Assembly: GCA_031367405.1 (NCBI GenBank)
Contig: JANLPT010000164.1
Span: 26,898-90,897, forward strand
Direction: 5' to 3'
Length of the DNA stretch: 64,000 nt
Source of the DNA: JALHNI01 sp031367405
GTDB lineage: Bacteria > Acidobacteriota > Terriglobia > Bryobacterales > Bryobacteraceae
Part shown: positions 59,398 through 64,000 of the stretch, in pieces
Position numbering within the stretch: the stretch's first letter is position 1
Layout: each line of letters opens with the position of its first letter
Program-made: the position numbers and the translations under genes
The notes under the pieces: generated by a model
The model's input: the letters and a program-made list of their open reading frames with translations, nothing else
What the model was told of the DNA's origin: nothing
Database searches by the model: none

Positions 59398-60468
59398 ATG
59401 ATCCGCCGCGATTTTCTCAAGTTGACCGCCCTGCCTCTGGCCGCCCAAGCGCCCTTACCCTTCCCCATTGGCTACAACACCTACTGCCTCCGCGCCCTCC
59501 GTTGGACCGACGCCCAGCACCTCGATTTCGCCGCCGCCCAAAAGCTCGATGCCATCTTCCTTCAGGATTCCGTCGATCCTCTTGCCCAAAATCCCGCCCA
59601 CTGGAAAGACGTCCGCTCCAAAGCCGCCGCCCTCCAACTGCACCTCGAATCAGGTGGCGCAGGATTGCTGCCCAAATCGATTCACCAAATCGATGCCTCC
59701 ATCGCCACCCTCCGCCACAACATCATCCGCGCCCAAGCCCTCGGCTCGCCCATCGTGCGCGGCGTCATCGCCAGTGACCGTGCCTCGTTGCCGAAGGATG
59801 GCCCCCCCGAGAAGCACCTCGAAACCATCTTGAAAATCTTGAAAGCCGTGCGCCAGCAAGTGCTCGACGCCCATGTCAAAATCGCCATCGAAGTCCACAA
59901 AGACTTTAGCGCCTGGGAGTTTCGTGAGTTAATCGAAGCCGCCGGCCACGATTCCACCGGCATCTATCTGGATACCGGCAACCCCGTTTTCATGATGGAA
60001 GACCCCCTCACGACAGTGGAGGAGCTGGGCCGCTATGCCGTCACGCTTCACCTCCGGGACTCCGTGGTCTACGAAACCAAACGCGGCATCGCCGTACAAT
60101 GGGTTCCGCTCGGCGAAGGCGTCATCGACTTCCCCCAAATCCTCACCCGCGCCCGCGAGCTTTGCCCCCAAGTCCACGTCTACATCAAGCCCATCACCGG
60201 CCGCCCACCCGCCATCCTCCCCATCTACGACGCCGCTTTCTGGAAAGATTACCAACGCACCCGCGCCAGGGATTTGGCCCGCTTCCTGAAACTCGCCCGC
60301 GATGGCCGCCCCTACGAAGGCCACGCCGTCATTGAGGACTTACAAAACCGCCCCGTGCCCCCGCACTTCGCCGAAGCCATTCAATACCAGCAGCGTGAAC
60401 ACATGGAACGCTCCATCGCTTACGCCAAAGAAAAACTCAACCTCGGCCGCCGCTGGCGTACCGCATAA
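59398..60468 (+). CDS. Exported TIM-barrel isomerase/epimerase-like protein
   Basis: 356 residues. The start MIRRDFLKLTALPLAAQAP is a twin-arginine-type leader. The body is a xylose-isomerase-like TIM barrel (AP endonuclease 2 family): IGYNTYCLRALRWTDAQHL at the first strand, VKIAIEVHKDF with a metal-binding Glu, YLDTGNPVFMMEDP with Asp, and LHLRDSVV with His. These carry the metal ligands of sugar isomerases/epimerases. The substrate is unknown, but such enzymes are common in sugar or inositol breakdown in this phylum. It lies 12 bases after fabD. Confidence 0.85.
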   Translation: MIRRDFLKLTALPLAAQAPLPFPIGYNTYCLRALRWTDAQHLDFAAAQKLDAIFLQDSVDPLAQNPAHWKDVRSKAAALQLHLESGGAGLLPKSIHQIDASIATLRHNIIRAQALGSPIVRGVIASDRASLPKDGPPEKHLETILKILKAVRQQVLDAHVKIAIEVHKDFSAWEFRELIEAAGHDSTGIYLDTGNPVFMMEDPLTTVEELGRYAVTLHLRDSVVYETKRGIAVQWVPLGEGVIDFPQILTRARELCPQVHVYIKPITGRPPAILPIYDAAFWKDYQRTRARDLARFLKLARDGRPYEGHAVIEDLQNRPVPPHFAEAIQYQQREHMERSIAYAKEKLNLGRRWRTA

Positions 60469-60515
60469 CCGCCTCGAACGCTCAGTTACACTGTAGACGA
60501 GAGGATTTTTGTCCC

Positions 60516-60785
60516 ATGCAAGAAGAAAGAGACAACACATCGGGTGCCCTGTGGTTCATCGCCGGGGTCGCCATTGGCAGTACGATCGCCCTGCTTTACG
60601 CCCCCGCTTCGGGCAAGCACACCCGCCGGAAGATCGCCCACCAAGCCCGCTCTGGCCGGGAGCGCATCGAATCGCAAGGGCGGGAGATGATGGACAAGGG
60701 CCGCGAGTTATATGACCGGGGACGTGAGATCGCCGACGACGCCGCCGACATGTTCGAGCGGGGCCGCAAGCTGATGGAGAGCTAG
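60516..60785 (+). CDS. YtxH-domain small membrane protein
   Basis: 89 residues. One N-terminal membrane helix (ALWFIAGVAIGSTIALLYAP) is followed by the YtxH signature APxSGKxTRRKIA and a charged helical tail (GRELYDRGREIADDAADMFERG). YtxH proteins are general-stress proteins of unknown mechanism. It is 47 bases after the TIM-barrel gene and its stop overlaps the convergent Rid-like gene by four bases. Confidence 0.85.
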   Translation: MQEERDNTSGALWFIAGVAIGSTIALLYAPASGKHTRRKIAHQARSGRERIESQGREMMDKGRELYDRGREIADDAADMFERGRKLMES

Positions 60786-61561
60786 TCCAGCAGCATTTCC
60801 CGGCGCACGCCGCGTAAATCCATCTCGAATTCGATGGTCTCGATGGGTGGCCGCGAGTAATGCCAAGTGAACCCATGCGCCGCGCCAGCCCCCATCGGGC
60901 GTACGATTTCGTTCTCGATCTCCTCGCAGATCGGATGCACCGTATAGACGTTGCTCGTGTTCACTTGCTCCCAACTTACGCCTAACCCCTGTAAGCGGCT
61001 GAACATGATGTCCATCACAAAGCGGATCTTCGCGCGGAGGGCATCGGGCGAAGTCTCGCCCTGACGCACCACGTCCTGCGGATCGAGCGAACCTTCAGGC
61101 AACTCGCCCGCCCCCGCCACGACAAACGTCTTCGCTTTCACTGCCGAAGGAACAGTGTAGGAGAAGCCATAAATCGAAGGCTCGCGCGGCGGCAACACTT
61201 GCGGCGCAATATTCGTGCGGGCCACCGGATTCTGGCCATCCACCAATAAATCCCACTCCACCAGCGTCTTCACATAGGTCGCATTGAATTGGTTGAATCC
61301 GGCGAAAGTGAAGGGCACCGGTGAGCGTAACTCCATGCCGCAAAGCGCGTGGATCGGCCGCTTGGCCGCGATCACTTCCGCCCGCACCCGCGCCAGCCCC
61401 GCCGCTAACGGCAAAGCCCGCACGAAGCGCACATGCACAATTTCGAAGCCCGCGCCCGCCACCACGCCCGCCGAGTAAGGCGCAATGCCTTTCCAGAAAT
61501 GGTAATTGCCACGATCATTTTTGAGTAACAAGATAATTCTCCCAGAGGGCCGGCCATTCAT
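60782..61561 (-). CDS. Rid/YjgF-like protein, unknown substrate
   Basis: 259 residues. No signal peptide is seen. The beta-alpha-beta pattern and FVMDIMFSRLQGLGVSWEQVNTSNVYTVH near the C-terminus recall RidA/YjgF-type proteins, which deaminate reactive imines, and the length would fit two such domains. No catalytic arginine was confidently placed, so this is a low-confidence family call. Its 5' end overlaps the 3' end of the following GNAT gene by 47 bases, so they are probably co-transcribed. Confidence 0.5.
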   Translation of the reverse strand: MNGRPSGRIILLLKNDRGNYHFWKGIAPYSAGVVAGAGFEIVHVRFVRALPLAAGLARVRAEVIAAKRPIHALCGMELRSPVPFTFAGFNQFNATYVKTLVEWDLLVDGQNPVARTNIAPQVLPPREPSIYGFSYTVPSAVKAKTFVVAGAGELPEGSLDPQDVVRQGETSPDALRAKIRFVMDIMFSRLQGLGVSWEQVNTSNVYTVHPICEEIENEIVRPMGAGAAHGFTWHYSRPPIETIEFEMDLRGVRREMLLD

Positions 61562-62189
61562 CGGCCAAAATACGGAACCACGCGGTATCCCGCCGCCGGT
61601 TCTTGATGATCACGTGCGCGTCCTGCACGCCTTCGAACGTGAAGCCCATCCGCCGCGCCACCCGGCGGGAACGTTCATTCAAGGCGTTGCACTTCCACTC
61701 CACCCGGCAGTAACCCAGATCGAACGCGTGCCGTAGCATCAGGTAAGTCGCTTCCGTCAGAGCCCCGGTACCTTGGGCGGCGGGCGTGTACCAGATATGG
61801 CCAAGCTCAATCTTCAGGTCGCCCGGCGAGTTACTCATAAACGTCTGCACACCAATCAGTTCGCCTGACTCTTTCCGGCGAACGCACAGCGGCAAGAGGT
61901 TGGGCGTGTCATTTAAAGCGGTCAGAAACGTCCGCATGGCCCCCAGGTCATCAAACGGCCCGGCACCCATGTAGCGCCAGAGGACGGGCTCGGGGTCATA
62001 GGCCGGGGTGCCGAGTTGCGCGCTGCCGTTCGAGATTTCGTAGAGGCGCGCCACGTCTGCCTCGAGGTTCAGCGGGCGCAGTTCGACGATGCGGCCCAGG
62101 AGCGTCACCGGCGCTGGTTTGAGCGGCAGAGTTGTCCGCAAAAGCAATTGGCGACCGGAAAGGGGCGGCGGTAGTTCGAGGAAGTCCAT
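61515..62189 (-). CDS. GNAT-family N-acetyltransferase, RimJ/RimL-like
   Basis: 224 residues. The acetyl-CoA motif IGVQTFMSNSPGDLKIELGHIWYTPAAQGTGALTEATYLMLRHAF region is clear, followed by CRVEWKCNALNERSRRVARRMGFTFEG, as in RimJ/RimL and phosphinothricin-type acetyltransferases (Acetyltransf_3). These acetylate a ribosomal protein N-terminus or a small molecule. The N-terminal ~30 residues (a beta strand with Arg/Pro) are an extension. It precedes the Rid-like gene with a 47-base overlap. Confidence 0.85.
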   Translation of the reverse strand: MDFLELPPPLSGRQLLLRTTLPLKPAPVTLLGRIVELRPLNLEADVARLYEISNGSAQLGTPAYDPEPVLWRYMGAGPFDDLGAMRTFLTALNDTPNLLPLCVRRKESGELIGVQTFMSNSPGDLKIELGHIWYTPAAQGTGALTEATYLMLRHAFDLGYCRVEWKCNALNERSRRVARRMGFTFEGVQDAHVIIKNRRRDTAWFRILADEWPALWENYLVTQK

Positions 62190-62285
62190 AGAGGAAGTAA
62201 AGACTATGTTGCCACCCTTCGCAGGCTACCGTTCGCAGCCGAACGGGAGCGCGCCGCGCGCCCCCGCCTTGGCACGATGCGCCCT

Positions 62286-62549
62286 TTAGGTTAACGGCTC
62301 ATCGCCCACCCATGGCACGTTGGGGTCCGGGTCCGGCTCCGGCAGTGAATCGTCGTCAACCCACCGCACGTTGAGCGGAGTAATATCCTGCGCCCCGCGC
62401 TCCTTTCCCAGTTCCAACCGCAACTGCAACAGCCGTAAATAATCGGCGATCGATGGCTTCGGTGGCTCCATCTCCATCTGGCTCCGAAGGCCGTGGATCA
62501 GGCCCTCCAAAGAGCTGATGGTGTCGCGGACATGATTTTCTGAGGTCAT
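62286..62549 (-). CDS. Small acidic protein of unknown function
   Basis: 87 residues from the ATG at 62549, which has a good AGAAGAG ribosome site; a TTG eight codons upstream is less likely. A helical first half (SSLEGLIHGLRSQMEME; IADYLRLLQLRLELGKE) is followed by an acidic Pro/Asp-rich tail (LPEPDPDPNVPWVGDEP). I do not recognise the family. It lies on the opposite strand from tpiA with about 220 bases between. Confidence 0.55.
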   Translation of the reverse strand: MTSENHVRDTISSLEGLIHGLRSQMEMEPPKPSIADYLRLLQLRLELGKERGAQDITPLNVRWVDDDSLPEPDPDPNVPWVGDEPLT

Positions 62550-62685
62550 AATCTCTTCTTTCTCTCTCGACAAGCGATAAAAAATCTAGGAAGCGTGTAG
62601 GCACACCCCTCCGACGATGAGTATCGCCCGCCGTCAAGCGTTTGGCCCCCGCGCGTACGTCTAAATTACAGAAAACAAACAGAAT

Positions 62686-62718
62686 ACGATCCCCAAGATT
62701 CCTGGGATCGTGTTTTTT
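62686..62718 (+). terminator. Intrinsic-terminator-like hairpin in the leader region of tpiA
   Basis: An 8-bp stem pairs acgatccc with gggatcgt around a ten-base loop, followed by gtttttt. It is a typical rho-independent shape on the plus strand, yet no plus-strand gene lies upstream for 1.9 kb. It therefore suits an attenuator of tpiA or the end of an unannotated small RNA. Confidence 0.6.
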
Positions 62719-62770
62719 GCGTCCGGCGGCATTCGCTTTGCTTTGGCAACCCGTTCTAAACTGGAGATTC

Positions 62771-63520
62771 ATGCGAAAACCGATCATGGCTGGCAATTGG
62801 AAGATGTTTAAGACCCCGGCGGAGACCACCGCTTTCTTCGAAAAGTTCCTGCCCTTGGTCGCGGCATCGTCCCACGCCGAGGTAGCCATCTGTGCCCCGT
62901 TTATTGACTTGCCTGCCGCCGTCGCCGCCACCCAAGGCTCCCCAGTCGGCATTGGTGGGCAAAACCTCCATTGGGCCAAGGACGGCGCTTTTACCGGCGA
63001 AATCTCGGGCCCCATGCTCAAAGCGATCGGCTGCCGCTACGTCATCGTGGGCCACAGCGAACGCCGCCAGTTTTTCGGCGAAACCGATGAGACGGTATTG
63101 AAACGCACCCTCGCCGCCCTCGACGCCGGCTTAACCCCCATCGTCTGCGTGGGCGAATTGCTGGCGGAACGCGAATCCGGCCGCACCAATGAGGTCTTGA
63201 AGACCCAGTTTGACGGTGGCATCGGCCCGCTGCCGCCCGGCCAATTCGCCCAAATCGTCATTGCCTATGAGCCCGTCTGGGCCATCGGCACCGGCAAGGT
63301 CGCCACGCCCGAAATCGCCGCCGACGCCCATCGCACACTGCGCGGCTTTGTCGAGGCACGCTTCGGCCGTGAGGCGGCCCAGGCCGTCCGCATCCTGTAC
63401 GGCGGTAGTGTGAAGCCGGACAACATCAAGGGCTTGATGGCCCAGCCCGAAATCGATGGCGGCTTGGTGGGCGGCGCGAGCCTGGAAGCCAACTCCTTCG
63501 CCGGAGTCGTCAACTTCTAA
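62771..63520 (+). CDS. tpiA: Triosephosphate isomerase
   Basis: 249 residues from the ATG at 62771; a frame open from 62642 crosses the hairpin and is rejected. All catalytic residues are present: N9/K11 in GNWKMFK, H95 in VGHSERR, and E167 in AYEPVWAIGTG, plus the phosphate-binding LYGGSVKPDN. It interconverts dihydroxyacetone phosphate and glyceraldehyde-3-phosphate in glycolysis. A terminator-like hairpin sits 50-85 bases upstream of its start. Confidence 0.97.
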   Translation: MRKPIMAGNWKMFKTPAETTAFFEKFLPLVAASSHAEVAICAPFIDLPAAVAATQGSPVGIGGQNLHWAKDGAFTGEISGPMLKAIGCRYVIVGHSERRQFFGETDETVLKRTLAALDAGLTPIVCVGELLAERESGRTNEVLKTQFDGGIGPLPPGQFAQIVIAYEPVWAIGTGKVATPEIAADAHRTLRGFVEARFGREAAQAVRILYGGSVKPDNIKGLMAQPEIDGGLVGGASLEANSFAGVVNF

Positions 63521-63618
63521 AGCCATGCCCCCTCGTGTAGGACCGGCCTCCTGGCCAGGCCTGAACCTGCCGGGTGGCTGCGCTTTGTAGTGATCACAGT
63601 GGCGCTCGCCTTCTCCCA

Positions 63619-64000
63619 ATGAGGCACGCGCCTCATCGGCTCGATGTGCTGAGCGGCTTGCTGGCGCTTCCCGTGGCCTGGCTCGTTTTCGCGGGCAAGG
63701 CACCACGGCTCTTCATCCGGCTGTGGAACTGCTTGGGCCTCGGCTTGCTGATCAACATCGTCACTGTAGCCATGCTCTCGATGCCCACGCCGTTCCGGCA
63801 GTTCTCGCCGGCGAATTTGTTCGTAGCGGAGGCACCCTTCATCTGGCTCCCCGCGTTTCTGGTGACCTCGGCCCTCTTCGGCCACTTGCTGGTCTTCCGC
63901 AAGCTCCATTCGGAAAAAATCCGCAATAGCCGCTTTCTCTCCGGGACAAACACATTTTTTAAAACGCCGCCACCAGCCGGGAACGCAGTGACCGGGTTGT
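63619..64000 (+). CDS. Conserved membrane protein, incomplete at window end and possibly N-terminally truncated
   Basis: 127 codons are visible and open at the window end. The first part has two membrane segments (VLSGLLALPVAWLVFAG; NCLGLGLLINIVTVAMLSM) and the motif FRQFSP-ANLFVAEAPFIWLPAFLVTSALFGHLLVFRKL, which belongs to a family of small bacterial membrane proteins whose intact members seem to have an extra N-terminal membrane part. That part is not found upstream in this frame, although the frame stays open with no clear start. The sequence beyond FRKL looks unrelated to that family. It may therefore be a remnant. Family identification is from memory of the motif only. Confidence 0.45.
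   Translation, partial: MRHAPHRLDVLSGLLALPVAWLVFAGKAPRLFIRLWNCLGLGLLINIVTVAMLSMPTPFRQFSPANLFVAEAPFIWLPAFLVTSALFGHLLVFRKLHSEKIRNSRFLSGTNTFFKTPPPAGNAVTGL

Noticed and set aside
1..64000. tRNA, rRNA, insertion sequences, prophage
   Set aside because: No cloverleaf, rRNA-like segment, transposase, integrase or terminal inverted repeat was recognised on either strand. I could not run a covariance or profile search, so short RNA genes may be missed.

Overview
The window looks like chromosomal DNA of an acidobacterium close to Solibacter/Bryobacter (Bryobacterales). It is GC-rich with densely packed genes. A very long secreted protein carries the C-terminal domain typical of 'Solibacter' proteins (TIGR03437-like), and there is a planctomycete-style DUF1549/DUF1553 plus DUF1501 pair, which is also common in this group. 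No rRNA, tRNA, insertion sequence, prophage or CRISPR array was seen, and no gap between genes exceeds 300 bases. The assignment rests on recognised protein families, not on a database search.

Layout. 1-9.0 kb, mostly + strand: two adjacent paralogous genes of unknown function, an SH3 lipoprotein, two small unknown proteins, the DUF1549/DUF1553 cytochrome-like protein with its DUF1501 partner, an exported RraA/aldolase-like protein and an M23 peptidase. 9.1-17.4 kb, mostly - strand: an MlrC-like M81 protein, a membrane-redoxin fusion, a broken metallo-beta-lactamase gene, a 1537-residue BACON-repeat protein and a TPR protein. 17.4-22.9 kb: a PpiD-like chaperone, pdxH, lolA, an FAD oxidoreductase and a NeuD-like acyltransferase.

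23.2-38.4 kb is the most striking part: a compact nine-gene - strand cluster with two MoxR ATPases, DUF58, a BatA-like VWA protein, a second VWA membrane protein, DUF4159, a caspase/C13-fold protein apparently lacking its cysteine, a TPR gluzincin peptidase and a 1275-residue DUF4175-like protein with collagen-like Gly-Gln tracts. Divergent from it lies a SmtB-type zinc sensor followed by a Fur/Zur-type regulator, with a recognisable promoter and palindrome in front. This resembles the smtB-zur arrangement of mycobacteria and raises the possibility that zinc status also affects the MoxR/VWA cluster (inference).

39.3-48.5 kb: a GNAT enzyme, PBP4-type DacB, a coiled-coil/GAF-like protein, AsmA, MocA-like and XdhC-like proteins for molybdenum hydroxylase maturation (no such enzyme is in the window), a HAD phosphatase and a GAF protein. 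48.5-53.5 kb: a conserved housekeeping block phoH(ybeZ)-ybeY-ybeX(corC)-era preceded by an ECF sigma factor. 53.5-58.3 kb: an XRE-cupin regulator, a Gfo/Idh/MocA oxidoreductase and an RND efflux permease without adaptor or outer-membrane channel nearby. 58.4-64 kb: fabD, a TIM-barrel isomerase, a YtxH protein, a Rid-like protein, a GNAT enzyme, a small unknown protein, tpiA with an intrinsic-terminator-like hairpin in its leader region, and the start of what looks like an N-terminally shortened membrane protein running off the window.

The main candidates for something undescribed are the nine-gene MoxR/VWA cluster with its degenerate C13-like protein and zinc-sensor neighbour, the hairpin ahead of tpiA, and the repeat-expanded proteins.
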